Below are positions 48,801 through 63,505 of a stretch of 64,000 nucleotides of DNA, piece by piece. A program made the translations under genes and the position numbers. Under the pieces are notes generated by a model. The model saw only the letters and a list, made by a program, of their open reading frames with translations. It searched no databases and had not been told where the DNA came from. The stretch is from assembly GCA_022578965.1 (NCBI GenBank), contig MU400609.1:62001-126000 (forward strand), in the 5' to 3' direction. How positions within the stretch are numbered: position 1 is the stretch's first letter; the number at the start of each line of letters is the position of its first letter. This DNA comes from Xylaria sp. FL1777. Taxonomy: Eukaryota > Ascomycota > Sordariomycetes > Xylariales > Xylariaceae.

Positions 48801-49501
48801 AATTAATTAAATAACCTTAATGTTAAACTTATTAATTTTAATATTAGCAAATTATTGCTTTTTTTTTATTAATAGATTTAGCATATTAAAAAGATTATAT
48901 AACGTAATATAATTATTAATATGTTTTTTAGTATTATTATTAATATATATTTTACAAGCATATTTAATAATATTTTAGTTAATAAAAAAAAAAATATGCT
49001 GTTTATTTTAATATGTTTAAAAAAACTATTTTATATTATTATAAATTAAAGCAATATAAAAGCTTATAATAGCTAATTAATTAAATATAACAAAAATATT
49101 TTACGTAAAGTTTTTGTTATTTTTTATATTAATTGTAAAAGTATTATTAATATACTTTAAAGCTAAATTAATAGCTTTTTATTTGCTTTTAGCTATAGTA
49201 TATTAAATAAAGCTTAACTGTAGTATTTTTGTTGCAAGTTTTAGTTTTATAACATTAAAATAAAATAACTAAGCAAAATATAACATTTTTAGTTTATAAT
49301 TACTAAACTTTTTTTTATAAAAAAAAATAAAAAAATAAAAAATAATTTAATATAATACTTTATAATTATTAAGTTAAACTACTATAGTTATTATAAGTAA
49401 ATATTTTATAATACTTATATATTAGTAATAGCTTTAAAACTTAATATTAATTAATTTGCTTTTGTTTTAAATATATTTTTTTGTTTAATTTATATATTTT
49501 A

Positions 49502-49788
49502 TGTTAAAATAACTAATTATTAGTTATAACTTTTATATATAGTACATATAATAAGTTTTATATAAAGACTACTTTGTGCGAGGGCTATTATATAAACTAA
49601 GGTAATCTTGGTGTTAGCTTAGCTTGTATGCTAGCAAAGTTCTTATATATAAAGGAAAACCTTTGCTTTATATAAAGTTTTTTTTCTTTTAAATATATAG
49701 AACATAAATAGCTTATAATATAAAGATTATTGTACTTTGTTTTAGTATATATATGTTAAACGTACGATTATATAAAGCTTATTTAATA
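49502..49788 (+). repeat. 5' LTR of the Copia element
   Basis: 287 bp, aligns end to end without gaps to 56590-56876; differences are mainly C/T and G/A. Confidence 0.93.
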
Positions 49789-52700
49789 CTAATTAGTAGT
49801 TATATTTGCATTTTTAACTTATTTATAACGAACTATAGATTAGCTAAAGTAATAATAAAGTTATACAATATATTTTTATTTTAACTTATTAAAAAAAGAT
49901 TTGTTTTTTGTATTATGCTTGTTTTTTTTTTAACGTATAAATATATTGTTTAGTTTACTTCTTTTAATTAGCTAAAGTAAGTACGTACAAAGAAAAAAAA
50001 AAGAAAATTTAATTTATTTACATATAAAAACTAGACTTTTAACTTGTTTGTTAGTACTAAAAATAAAATAAAGAAAATAGCAAGCAACTTTATTACTTTT
50101 TTAATTATATTGCTATATAAACACTAAGCAATATATTAATTATATTGCTATATAAAAGCAAAACAGCAATTTATATAACCTAGATATAAAATTAAATATA
50201 TTATATAATTTAGCTAAATTTATTATATTTTAAAAAAACAAACAACTGCTTATAACGCTTTTAAAGTTAAGGCTAGTTATTTTTACGTACGAAAATTTAG
50301 CTAAAAATGTTTTAATAAGCGCATAATAAATAAATGCTTAAATTAATTTTAAAATATAGAGCTAAAAGATTAATTTTAGCTATATAACTAAAATTAAGCT
50401 AAATATTAAGCTAGTATTTTATTATGCTAACTATTTATATTTTTGTAAACTATTAAACTACTTTTAAAAAAAGTTTGCTAAAATTTTTAAAAAATAAACA
50501 AAAAATTATTTCTAAAAAATTTATTAAAGCATACAAAGCGTTTTGCTTAAAAATTTTAAGTTAAAAAAAATTTACTTAATATTAAAAATAACTATAATTT
50601 AAAAGCTTATAAAAATAGTTTATAAAGATTTTATAATTAAGAAATTAAAAAAACTACTAAATATTTGTTATATAATAACTATTTAACTATTAGTAATATT
50701 TTTAATACTAAGCTAACAGCTAAATACTTTTTTATATAATAGTTAAAACTTTTTAAACTATTTATATACTAGACTACTTTTTAAAAACCTAAGTTTTAAC
50801 GTACAATTTTAAACGTAACAATATAAATACTAACTGCAATTAATCCGGCTAAGTATTAAATACTAGAATTCTTTTAAGCTGTTTGATTTTTATATAACAA
50901 AAGCAAGCTATAAACTAATTTTTTAATTAGTATATAAATATTTTGTTTAGTATTATTTATTGCAAATATTAAAGCAAAAAATATATGTTTATATAACATT
51001 AGATTTAATTGTTAAAAGCACGTTTTTTAACTTATTTTTAACAAAGTTTATACAAAATAAATTTATACTTTTTAATAAATATATTGCTTTTTAAAAAAGC
51101 TAAAACTTAAGCTAAAACTATATAAATAAGTTATATAACTTGTTATATAATAAGGCTTGTTTATTTATTGCTGCTTGCTAATGTATTAAAATTACGGAAA
51201 ATTAATATTACATTATATTTTTATATATTTTAAAAAGTTATATAAAGAACTTTTTTATTAACTATATTAGTTTAAACAAAACTTAAAGTAAAATATACTA
51301 TATAATAAATACTTATTTTAATACTAATATAAACTATAGCTAGTATTAAGCTAACTAAACAATAGTTTTTTTTGTATAAATAAAAAAAAAAACCTAAATT
51401 TAGCTTTGCATAAAGTATTTAAATTAATGCTTAATAAGCTTAAAAAAGCATAGCAAACGCTTAGCGCTAACTATTAAAGCAAAATTTAACTAAGTATAAA
51501 CGTTATATAAAAATGTTAAAGTATACTAAAGTTAGTTATAGCGTTAATTTTTTAAAAACTTATATATAAAGGATTTTTTGCTAATTTATAAGCATGCTTA
51601 CGTATAGCATTAAATAGTATAGCAAAAACCTTTATATAAAAAAACAATAAGTTATATTTTATAAACTAAAAATATAACTATAGCTATATAAAAAACTAAT
51701 AACTTAGATTTATACTAAAGTTATTAAGTTAATTAATTAAATAGCTAAGCTATTTTTAAAGCTATAACTAAAAAGATTAAAACTTTTATACGAACAAAAA
51801 ATGCTTTATTTATTAAAAGAAAAGCTGCTAGTTAATATACTATACTTTTTAAGAAAAGGCTTATATAAAAAACATATTTTTTAATTTGCACAAAATAATT
51901 TATAGCTAAAAACTTACTTTAAAAGAATTCTTTTTATATATAACAAAATGCAAAGAATATTTAAAGTTAAACAATAGTACTAAAAATATTAATAAGGAAT
52001 TTAGTAATTAAATTATTTAATATTTAGTAAATAGCGCATTTTTTTATTATATAACAAAAGAAAATATTTAAAACTATAAAACAATAATATTATATAATTA
52101 GTTTATATTAAGCAATTATTATTATATAAACTACTAAAGTAAACTATAGAATATTAGCGCTTTTAATTATTTAATAATAAAGAAAGCCTAATTAAAAGTA
52201 TACTTTTAAATATATTTTTATATAAAAGTTAGTTAAACTTTAAATAGCGCTTATATTTGTTTTAATAGAAATAATACTATAAGTGCTATAAGCATTATAT
52301 AAATAAAAAACGCTTTTAATATAATTATATATTATATTTTAAATATTTTTACTTTTTTTTTATTTTTATTAAAGAATGCTAATTGCTTAAAAGCATACTT
52401 TAATAATATAAAAAACATTATTATATAACAAAATAAAAAAACTATTTTTGTTGTATAAAAATAAAAATACTTGTTTTTTAATATTAGCTTATATAAAGCA
52501 AGTTTATATTTTATAGAAATAAAACTTCGAAAGCTTTATAAACGCTTTAAATATTTTTATACAAAGAAATTATATAATATGCTTAGTTATATAAGCTATA
52601 ATATTAATTGCTTTGCTTTAAAAAAAATTTAAAAGTTTTGCTATTATTATTAGTTATATAACTAAACATTTTATTATTTTAAGTTTATAATTAAAAATAA

Positions 52701-53652
52701 CTGTAATTTTAATTATAAAGTTATAATTAATGCTATATAAATAAATAACAAGCAAGTTTTATATATAATTAATGTAGCTATATTATTTTAAGCAGCTATA
52801 TTTTTAAAATTTATATTTGTATAAAACACTTAAAAAGCTTTATATAAGTACTAAATTAACGTATACTAAAGACTTTTAAACTATATTATATATAACTTTA
52901 GTATAAACTTTTTGTTTAAAAAATTTTAAAACTAAGCTAGAATTATAAGTATAAAGTGCTAAAAAATGCTTATTAAAGTTTATTAAGCTATTAATAAAAT
53001 AAAAAAAGCATATAAACTTTTTTGTTATATATATAATATATTAAAAGCTAAATTAAATTATTATACAAAAAATAAATTAATTTTATAAATAATAATTAAA
53101 GCTTTAAATAATACTATAAAGCTTAATAGCTTAGTTTTAATGCTTTTTATATTTAAGGCATATTTAAAGGTTAATTAAGACTTTTTTTTTTTGCTAAATA
53201 TTGTATAAAGAGCTAAAGCAGTTAAAAAAGCTATAAAAATGTTTTATAAAAAACAAGCAAAAATTAAAATTAGCTATGCGATTTATAAACGTAATAAGCT
53301 AGCTTTATATAAAGTATTATTTTTACTTTTATGTAGTAAAATCTTTATATAGCGTAAAAAGCAAAGCTAAAAAAAACTATATAAAATATAATTAATTAAA
53401 AAACTTAACATAATTATTAACTTTATAAATAGCTTAATTTGCTTTAAATAAATATAAATTAAGCTATATTATTATATAATTAAATATACTTTAGTAAATA
53501 GTAAAAAAAAAAACATAACTACTGCAGAACTAGCTATAAAACTAGCTATACAAAAAAAACACAAAAGACTTAAAAAAGCTAAAAACTTTTTTATAGCGTT
53601 TATATGAAACATTAGTAACTTGTTTTTAATTTTAAAAAAGGAACAAAATTAT

Positions 53653-54060
53653 GCTTTAGCAATAAAGTTACGCAAAAACGGCATTATTAGTACTTTTAGC
53701 GCTTTGTTTGAAAAATCAAACGCTATAAAAATTAATAACTTTGTTATATAAGGTGTTTTTTAGTTTATAAAATATAATTTAAACAAATATAGTAATACTT
53801 AAATTTTTAAGTTTTGCTTTATATAAAAGATTAAAAAAAAAATAATTAAGCTATATAAAAAGTTTAAATTAGTTATGCAAAGCTATAATAATACGGAAAA
53901 AAAAACTATACTAATTTAATTGCTAATAATTTAGCAAATAAGCTAACAGCTATTATTAGCTTTAAGCCTTTTGTTAATTTAAAACTTTAATGCTTTAAGC
54001 AAGCTTTAAAATATTATATAAGCATATATATAATTAAAAAACAAGCTTACACAAAAAATT
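53653..54060 (+). pseudogene. remnant of Copia reverse transcriptase
   Basis: In one frame from 53653 the sequence reads ALAIKLRKNGIISTF, then GVF-stop-FIKYN, then (codon 53869) LVMQSYNNTEKKTIL and stop codons where the family has Gln. These match the fungal Copia blocks for the region upstream of the catalytic core (the RLVIQGYND...KETILTQSPTIQR type). Slightly further on KKQAYTKNSC resembles the conserved DI-QAY-QS block. Stops are TAA/TAG at positions expected to be CAA/CAG, as C-to-T mutation would give. Non-functional. Confidence 0.8.
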
Positions 54061-56589
54061 CTTGCATAATTACTTTTTAAACTTGTTTTAAAGTATTTTA
54101 AAAAAACGATTATATAAATTATATAACTATTATATAGCTTAGCTAAGTTAAAGCTATATTAGTTTAAAACTTACTACTAATATTATTATAAAAAACTTAG
54201 TATAATAGTTTTTATATATAACTTATGTTTATTGTTTATATTAAGACTTTTATACGAATTTAATATTATAAGTTTATAAATAAACAATATGTTTAGCTTT
54301 ACTATACTTAAATTCTTAGTAAAAAAAGAATATAAATTATACAAAGCAAAGTTTTATGCAAAGCTAAAGAAAACTTTATAATAAGATTACTTTATTAAAT
54401 TTAACAGTAGTTAAGTTACTTTTTTATATAAAGAAAATATAACGCTTACATAAAAAAGCTAAGCAAATTAACTAGCTTTAATTAACTTTTATATAAAAAA
54501 TGCTATATAGCAATATGTTTTTTAATGCGTATATAGCGCTTATATAAGCAACATTTGCTAACTAAAAGCTATATATAACTTTATAGCTGCTGCTTAAGTA
54601 ATTAACTTAGCATTAGCAAATGTTAAAAATTTAAACCGTAAAGTTAAATAGCAAATAAATAATTATAACTACAAATTAATGTTTGTATTTTTGAATTTAA
54701 GTTATATAAAACTGTTTATGTTTATAAATAATTTATTTGCAAATAATACTAATATAACTTTATAACTTGGATTTATTATTATATTTATAATAAAACACTA
54801 TATAAAAGAAAACTTAGCTTTTAAAATCAAAGGAAATATTATATATTAAAACTTTAGTAAGTGTAAGCAAATAATGCAAAGTATACTAGCTAGCAAATTA
54901 TATAGCATAATAAATAGCTTTAATAGCGCTATAGCTTTTTGTATAACGCTTTAAAAAATTATAGCTATGCTAAAAATACTTTTAATTTTTGCTATACTAT
55001 GTTTAAACTTAAAATTGTTATATAACTGTTTAGTAAAGCTAAAAACTACTTAAAAGAAACGCTTTATAATTAATATTATGTTATTTAAAAAGTTATATAA
55101 AAAAAAAGAAATTTCTAAAGTATAATAAATTAATAATAAAAATAATTTAGCTAATGCGTTTATAAAAAAAACATTAAACTAAGTGCTAAAAACCCTAATA
55201 TTTATAAATTAGCTAACTATATAAATAAAAGCATTTATAAAAAAGAAGTAAAGATAATTTTTATATAAATAAATTAAAAAAAGAAAATTAAAAAAATACT
55301 TTTGTATAGAAATTGTTATAATAATTATATCATAAATAAAAAAGCAACAAGCAAATATATTTGATTTTAAAAAAAATACTAAAAACTATAAAACATTGCA
55401 AATTTTATATTTTTTTCTGTACGATTATTTTTTAAGCTATATATAAGTGCTTAACATTTCTTTTTACTTTTTTTACTAAACTATTATATAATACTTAACT
55501 TTTTTTTATTTATTTAAGTATAATAATTATAATAAGCACTATATAATTGCTAAACGTATATAATATACGTATTACTTTAGAATTTTATTACTTGTTAGTA
55601 ACTTTAAAATAAAAAGCTTTTATAGTTTATATAAGCATTTTAGCTATATAAAGCAACTATAATACTGCATAACTAAATAAATACTATATAAAAGTAGCTT
55701 TTACAACAAATTATTTAAGCTATAGTAAAGGCAATTAAGGCACTATATAAAATCTAAACTTTAATATTAACTAAGGGCATTAATGCAACTTAAAACTTAT
55801 TACTTTTTGTATAACAGATAATTATTAGCAAACTATTTAAATAATAAGCTATACAAAAAAAAAATAAATATATATATTTATATATAGCAACTAAAAGAAC
55901 AGTTAATTGCTAAAATTACTAGTTAATAATTATATAACGTTATAACTACTATTTTAGCTTATAATGTAAAGCTAGCAATTATTAATGTTGTACTATAGTA
56001 AAGCAACTATTGTACAAGTATATATATGTGTATATATAAGTATATATATAAAAATAACTAAATGTAAAGCTATTATAAGTATATATATATATATATAAAG
56101 CAGCTAATAACGAGATAAGCAGCCGTATAAAGTAAAAGGTTTAAAGATATAAAAGTAACAAAGGGCACTATAAAATTTAAGCTTTTTTTATAAATAAAGC
56201 CTAGCTTTTATATTTTAGTACATTATTAAACTTGCTACTATATAAAAAAAGAACTTTTAATTAACCTTAGTATAAATTGCTTACTATTAATACTTTACTT
56301 TATACTATTAGCTAACATTAGTTAATTATATAACGATAAAAACAAAGGACTCCAATTATGCTAACAATAATTAAACTGCATAAAGGTTTAAGTGCTTTAC
56401 TTAAAAAGCAACTATTTTTAAACTTAAGCTTTATATAACTATAAAGTTTAAAAAGAGCAAACATATAAGCAACCCTTTTTTTGCAAAAACTAAAGTATTA
56501 AGTATTTAATTTCTTATAGGACCATTTTTTTTTATTTTTTTTAGATAGCATTGTATAAGGGGAATTATAACCAAAAAAAAAGTAGCTAG

Positions 56590-56876
56590 TGTTAAAATAA
56601 CTAGTTATTAGTTATAACTTTTATATATAGTATATATAATAGGTTTTATATAAAGATTACTTCGTGCAAAGGCTATTACATAAACTAAGGTAATTTTAGT
56701 GTTAGCTTAGTTTATACGTTAATAAAGTTTTTATATATAAAGAAAAACTTTTGCTTTATATAAACTTTCTTTTTTTTTAAATATATAAAACATAGACAGC
56801 TTATAATATAAAGATTATTGTATTTTGTTTTAGCACATATATGTTAAACATATAATCGTATAAAGCCTATTTAATA
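56590..56876 (+). repeat. 3' LTR of the Copia element
   Basis: 287 bp partner of the 5' LTR, followed directly by the TTTTA duplication at 56877-56881. Confidence 0.93.
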
Positions 56877-59800
56877 TTTTAACTATTAAAACTATAAAGC
56901 TACAATTTTTTACTTAAATAATATAAAATTTATGCTTTTTAATGCTATTTAAATATAATTTAATTAAACTTTATTAAAAAATAATATATTAAATTTAATT
57001 AAGTTATAAATTAAAAACGCTAAAATATAAGCATAAAATTTATTATGTAATAATAACAAGGCTTAATAGTATTAAACTTTATTTTTTTTAATATATTGCT
57101 TGCAGCTAAAAAATTACATGTTATATTTTATAAAAAAATCTTAAAAAGTCTAAAAAATTAGTTAAATAAAATTTAGCGCAATATAAAAAAAAGCTAGTAT
57201 AAAAAGCATTTATTATTTACAGTTATATATATTGCTTGCTTTTATTTAAGCAGCTATTATAGCTTAAATAAAAAATGTAATTTTTTAATTTTTATATACT
57301 ATTATAAGTTATTTATTATAGTTTTAATAATTTAAAATAGTATAAAATAAAGTATTATAAATTTAATATACTTTAAATATTTTTTTTTTGTTTTTATAAA
57401 TAGCAAAAGTTTATAAAATATAGCTAACGTTATTTTATAGTTATATAATGTTTAAAAATAAAGCAAACCTTTTTAAATATAATAATTTAAATAAAAAATA
57501 AACAGCATAAACTAATAAATAATTAGTTGCTTTATTTATATAAACTAAAGTTAGCATTAAGTAAAAAAAAAGCTATTTTTTTTTAAAAGAAGTAATAATA
57601 TATTATTATAATTATATAAATAAGCTAAGTATATTTAAACTAATAACTATAAAACAATTAGTTAAATTTTATATAATATTTTTATAACTTATGTTAAAAT
57701 TTTAAATACTATTTTTAAAATTAAAATTATTATATATAAATATAGCACTTAAGTTATAAGTAATACGCTTTAAATTAAGCTATATATTTATTAATTTAAG
57801 TATTAAAACATTAGCTAATTAGCTATTATATATATAACTTTGTTTAGCTATTTTATTTAGCTGTTTTAAAATAAACTTATAGCTAATATATACTTTAAAT
57901 TAAGCAAAAATATTAATTATTTAAGTTTATATTTTATTACTATAAAAATAAATACTAATAAATTATTATAAGAAATTACTTATTAAAAGTATATATGCAC
58001 TTAATAATAAAGCTATAATTATATATGCTTTAACAATATAAAAAAATAGCATATTAGCTTTAGTTATATTATAAAATTTATGTTTAGTTTGCTAATTTAT
58101 AAAAATACTTAGAAAAAAGGCAATAAAATATAAAAATATATTTTAAATTTAAAATTAAAAAAAATAAAATAACCTTTTGATTTATTATATATTATAAACA
58201 TTTTTAATTTAGCAAAGCTTTTTATTAAAAGCTTTAAATGCTTTAAAATTAAATTTAGTAAAAGCTAATTATTTAAATAAAATAAAAAGCTTGTTTTAAA
58301 ATGTAAAAATATTAGTAATATTATAACTTATATTGTTTTTTTTAAATTTTATTTAAATATTAGCTTTTTAAAAATACTATTAAACTTTAAGGTTTTTTAA
58401 TACGTTAACTATTTTATACATTTGTAGCTTTAACTAATTACTAGTTATAGTTTGTAATAAAAGCTATTTTTTTTAAAAACTAACAAAAATTATAGCTTTA
58501 ATTATAATTATAATACTAGTACTTTTGTATATTTATTATAACTTATTACTAACATATAAAATTAAATTCCTTATTTAAATTATTGCTTTTATAATTAAAA
58601 TTATTTTTAAAATTAAAAGCAATAAAAGTAATATTAAAAAAATTAGTTAATTTAAATATAAGAAATAATATAAATGCTAGTATAATAAACTATATAAGCA
58701 AGCAAAGTAATTATAGAAAAAACAATAGTAAAAAAAACGATATTTCGGTCGGAAAATCTATAGTATGCAATATAATAAGAACAAAGCGTTAAAAAAATAC
58801 AAAAAAAATATAATTATATGCAAAATATAATAATTAATTAATTAAGTATAACTTTGAACAGATTTAAAGTTGCTGCGTAAATAAATCACGGTTTATTGTT
58901 TTTTAAATAAAAACATAAGCAGAAAAATTAACATAGTTACTTTAAACTAGAATTCTAAGTTTATATTAAAAAAAATAAAAAGGATTATAATTAGTAAAAA
59001 AATAGTATAGCTAAAAAAGTACAAACGCAAAAACTATTTTAGTTTAAGGCACCTAAAATAATATTATAAGCAATTTAAGCTATTATGTTTAAAATGTTAG
59101 TTTAAGCAGCAGTTAAAAAGTATAAAGTTTTATAAACTATTTTATAATGCTAGTTTAATAAAAAACTAACAAAAAAAAAAACAAATAAAAGCTTTTAAGC
59201 TTTATTTTTATATTTAAAAAGTTAATTAGTTTATTAAGTTATTAGTTAAGCTAAATTAAGCTATATATTTATTTTTGTTAAGTTTTAGCAAATAGTTAAT
59301 TATATATTAAATATTTACAAAAAAAAAAAAAGTTAAAAATATATAGTATACTTATTTTTTTTAAAAAAACTTAGTAATAAAAACTACTAAAACTTAGCTA
59401 ATTAGCTATTTAAAAGTTAATAAAGCTATAATTATTAATATTAATATTTTTTTTAATTAATTTAATGCTTTAAAAATAGCTAATTTTATATTAAATTGCT
59501 AATATAACGCTAATAAAATAAAAATTAGCTAAAGCATTAATAATAATTATTAAGTTATTTATAAAAAAAAAGCTATTTAATACTTAAAAAAAACATTAAA
59601 TAAAACAAATAAATAACTATAATAAAATATATTAATAATAATAAAATAGCTTTTTTACTATTAGTTATTTTTAAAAGCTTTAATATATAATAATAGTAAT
59701 TTTTAAACTAAAATATTAGCTTATAAAATAATTAAAAGTTTAAAACTTTGCTTAAAAAATAAACTAGTAATAAAATAGCAATAAATTAGCTTAAAGGCTT

Positions 59801-60965
59801 TTTTATTTTAGCTATTTATAGCTAATATAACAATAAATAAATAATATTAGTTTATAATAATTATAATTTTTATATAAGCGATTTTTTTTAGCAATTTATT
59901 TATTAAATAAAATATAGCTTATTTTTTATAAGCTTTATTATAGTTATATTATTTAAGCATTAAATATAAAAGTTTTTTTACTGTTAAAAAAACAGCTAAA
60001 AAAATATTTATTAAAAGGTTTAATTATAGCTTTAAAAATTTAAGCTTTAAAAAAAAACGTTTTAAAAGCATTTTAGTTAGCTAAAATTAATATTTTAACG
60101 TTTAATATACTAAAAAACGCATAAAAAATAGCTAAAATATATTTTTAAAATTGCTTAAAGCTATTTATAACGGACTTATTATATATTAATATAATAGGTT
60201 TGCTTTTAAAGTCTTGATTTATAGGTAACAATAGGATTTTTAACAATAGTTTATTAAGGAGGTTTTTAGGGTACTTCTATTACTATGTATTAATAAAGGT
60301 TTTAAAGAATTAAAAGTAATAAATATATTAGTGCTTAATAGTTATAAAAAATTAATAGCTAAAAAACTAGAACTAAATAAATAACTAAATATAAAAAATG
60401 CATAATTATATAAACAAAAAAAAAATAAAAAAAGTAGTAATTTTTTTTAAATTATTACAAGTTTAATAAACACTAAATTACTATAAACTTAATAAGCTTT
60501 AAATTATTATAAGCTTAGTAAACTAAATAAATTATTATGTAATTTTAGCTTTAGTTAGCAAAAAAAAAATGCAAAGTATATATAAAAGTATTAAGCTGCT
60601 TTAAAAGCTACTTTTGTACTAATTTTGTAATATTATTTCCTTTTTTCTAAAATTGTTGTTTTAATAATTTTCCGTAAGTATTTTTTCTTTTTTTTTCTTT
60701 TATATGTTATAATATTAAAGTGTATTAAAAAAACTAACCGTTTATTTAAAACAAAGCAAAAACTTATTTTTGCTTTCTTTATTAATTTTATTAGCTATAA
60801 AGTTATACTTTGTTTTTGCTGCTTTAATTAATTATTAATATATAAAATAATAAATAATATGTTTTATTGTTTTAAATATATATGCGTTAGTTGCTTTTGT
60901 AACAAATTAAAAGTTTTAATTAACTTAATTAACAATATAGTTTTTAAGCATTATTGTTTTATCTT

Positions 60966-63505
60966 AGGTGCCTTAAACTAAAATAGTCCTTACGTTTGTA
61001 TTTTTTTAGCTATATTACCTTTTTATTAATTATAACCTTTTTTACTCCTTTTAATACAAACTTGGAATTCTGGTTTAAAGCAACTATGTTGATTTTTTTG
61101 CTTACGTTTTTATTTAAAAAACAACAAACCGTAATTTATTTATGCAGCAACTTTAAATCTGTTTAAAGTTATACTTAATTAATTAATTATTGTATTTTAT
61201 ATATAGTTATATTTTTTTTGTATTTTTTTAACGCTTAGTTTTTGTTGCATTGCATACTATAAATTTTTTAACCGAAATATTGTTTTTTTTACTATTGTTT
61301 TTTTTGTAATTACTTTGCTTGCTTGTATAGTTTATTATATTAGCGTTTATATTACTTCTTATATTTAAATTAACTAACCTTTTTAATACTACTTTTATTG
61401 TTTTTAACTTTAAAGATAATTTTAATTATAAAAGCAATAATTTAAACAAGAAATTTAATTTTGTACGCTAGTAATAAGTTGCAATAAATATATAAAAGTA
61501 TTAGCATTACAATTATAATTAAAGCTATAATTTTTGTTAGTTTTTAAAGAAATAGCTTTTATTGCAAATTATAACTAGTAATTAGTTAAAGCTATAAATG
61601 CACAAAATAGTTAACATATTAAAAAACCCTAAAGTTTAATAGCGTTTTTAAAAAACTAGTATTTAAATAAAATTTAAAAAAAACAATACAAGTTGTAATA
61701 TTACTAACATTTCTACATTTTAAAACAAGCTTTTTACTTTATTTAAATAACTAGCTTTTATTAAATTTAATTTTAAAGCATTTAAAGCTTTTAGTAAAAA
61801 GCTTTATTAAATTAAAAATGTTTATAATATATAATAAATTAAAAGGTTATTTTGTTTTTTTTAGTTTTAAATTTAAAACGCATTTTTATGTTTTGCTGCC
61901 TTTTTTTTAAGTATTTTTATAAATTAGCAAACTAAGCATAAATTTTATAACATAATTAAAGCTAATATGCTGTTTTTTTATATTGCTAAAGCATATATAA
62001 TTATAGCTTTATTATTAAATATATATATACTTTTAATAAGCAATTTTTTATAGCAATTTATTAGTATTTATTTTTATAGTAATAAAACATAAACTTAAAT
62101 AATTAATACTTTTGCTTAATTTAAGGTATATATTAGCTATAAGTTTGTTTTAAAATAGCTAAATAAAATAACTAAACAAAATTACATATATAGCAATTAA
62201 TTAGCTAATGTTTTAATATTTAAATTAATAAATATATAGCTTAATTTAAAGCGTATTATTTATAACTTAAGTGCTATGTTTATATATAACAATTTTAACT
62301 TTAAAAATAGTATTTAAAATTTTAGTATAAATTATAAAAATATTATGCAAAATTTAATTAATTGTTTTATAATTATTAGTTTAAATATGTTTAGTTTATT
62401 TATATAGTTATAATAGTATATTACTACTTTTTTTAAAAAAAAATAGCTTTTTTTTTATTTAATATTAACTTTAGCTTATATAAATAAAATAACTAATTAT
62501 TTATTAGTTTATGCTATTTATTTTTTATTTAAATTATTATATTTAAAAAAGTTTGCTTTATTTTTAAACATTATATAATTATAAAATAACATTAGTTATA
62601 TTTTGCAAACTTTTATTATTTATCAAAACAAAAAAAAAATATTTAAAATATATTAAATTTATAATACTTTATTTTGTATTATTTTAAATTATTAAAACTA
62701 TAATAAACAATTTGCAATAGTATATAAAGATTAAAAAACTACATTTTTTATTTAAGCTATAATAACTGCTTAAATAAAAGCAAATAATATATATAACTAT
62801 AAATAATAAATGCTTTTTATACTAGCTTTTTTTTATATTGCGTTAAATTTTATTTAACTAATTTTTTAAACTTTTTAGGATTTTTTTATAAAACATAACG
62901 TATAATTCTTTAGCTATAAGCAGCATATTAAAAAAAATAAAGTTTAATACTATTAAGCTTTACTATTATTATATAATAAGTTTTATGCTTATATTTTAGT
63001 ATTTTTAATTTATAATTTAGTTAAATTTAGTATACTATTTTTTAATAAAGTTTAATTAAACTATATTTAAATAGTATTAAAAAGCATAAATTTTATATTA
63101 CTTAAGCAAAAAATTGCAGCTTTATAATTTTAATAATTAAAATATGCAAGTTAAACAAAAAAATATACTTAAAACAAAAGCAAATTAATTAATATTAAGT
63201 TTTAAAGCTATTGCTAATATATAAGTATTATAAAATATTTACTTATAATAACTATAGTAGTTTAGCTTAGTAACTATAAAATGCTATGTTAAATTATTTT
63301 TTATTTTTTTATTTTTTTTTATAAAGAAAAGTTTAGTAATTATAAACTAAAAATGTTATATTTTGCTTAATTATTTTATTTTAATGTTATAAAACTAGAA
63401 CTTATAACAGAAATACTATAGTTAAGCTTTATTTAATATATTATAGCTAAAAATAAGTAAAAAGCTATTAATTTAGCTTTAAAGCATATTAATAATGCTT
63501 TTATA
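60966..63505 (-). repeat. arm 2 of the ~2.54-kb inverted repeat, with the Copia target site empty
   Basis: Reverse complement of arm 1 without the Copia element. It begins with AGGTGCCTTAAACTAAAA (60966-60983). The single TAAAA at 63138-63142 (TTTTA on the minus strand) corresponds to the duplicated target in arm 1. It is separated from arm 1 by a 1.9-kb spacer with no readable unit. Confidence 0.85.

Larger units (their letters stand above)
49502..56876 (+). mobile_element. degraded Ty1/Copia LTR retrotransposon, 7.4 kb
   Basis: Two LTRs of equal length (287 bp) at 49502-49788 and 56590-56876 bound the element, and the five bases TTTTA occur immediately before the first (49497-49501) and after the second (56877-56881) as target-site duplication. 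LTRs begin TGTTAAAATAACTA; both end AATA, consistent with a former CA end changed by C-to-T mutation. The LTRs differ almost only by transitions. Copia reverse-transcriptase remnants are readable on the + strand at 53653-54050. An A-rich purine run precedes the 3' LTR. No intact gag-pol; autonomous movement is impossible. Confidence 0.93.
49135..59054 (+). repeat. arm 1 of a ~2.54-kb inverted repeat, interrupted by the Copia insertion
   Basis: 49135-49501 and 56882-59054 together match, in reverse complement and with mostly transition differences, 60966-63505. The right end is the motif TTTTAGTTTAAGGCACCT (59037-59054), after which the copies diverge. The left end is fuzzy by about ten bases. 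No coding capacity remains, so the transposon class is not fixed. Confidence 0.85.
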
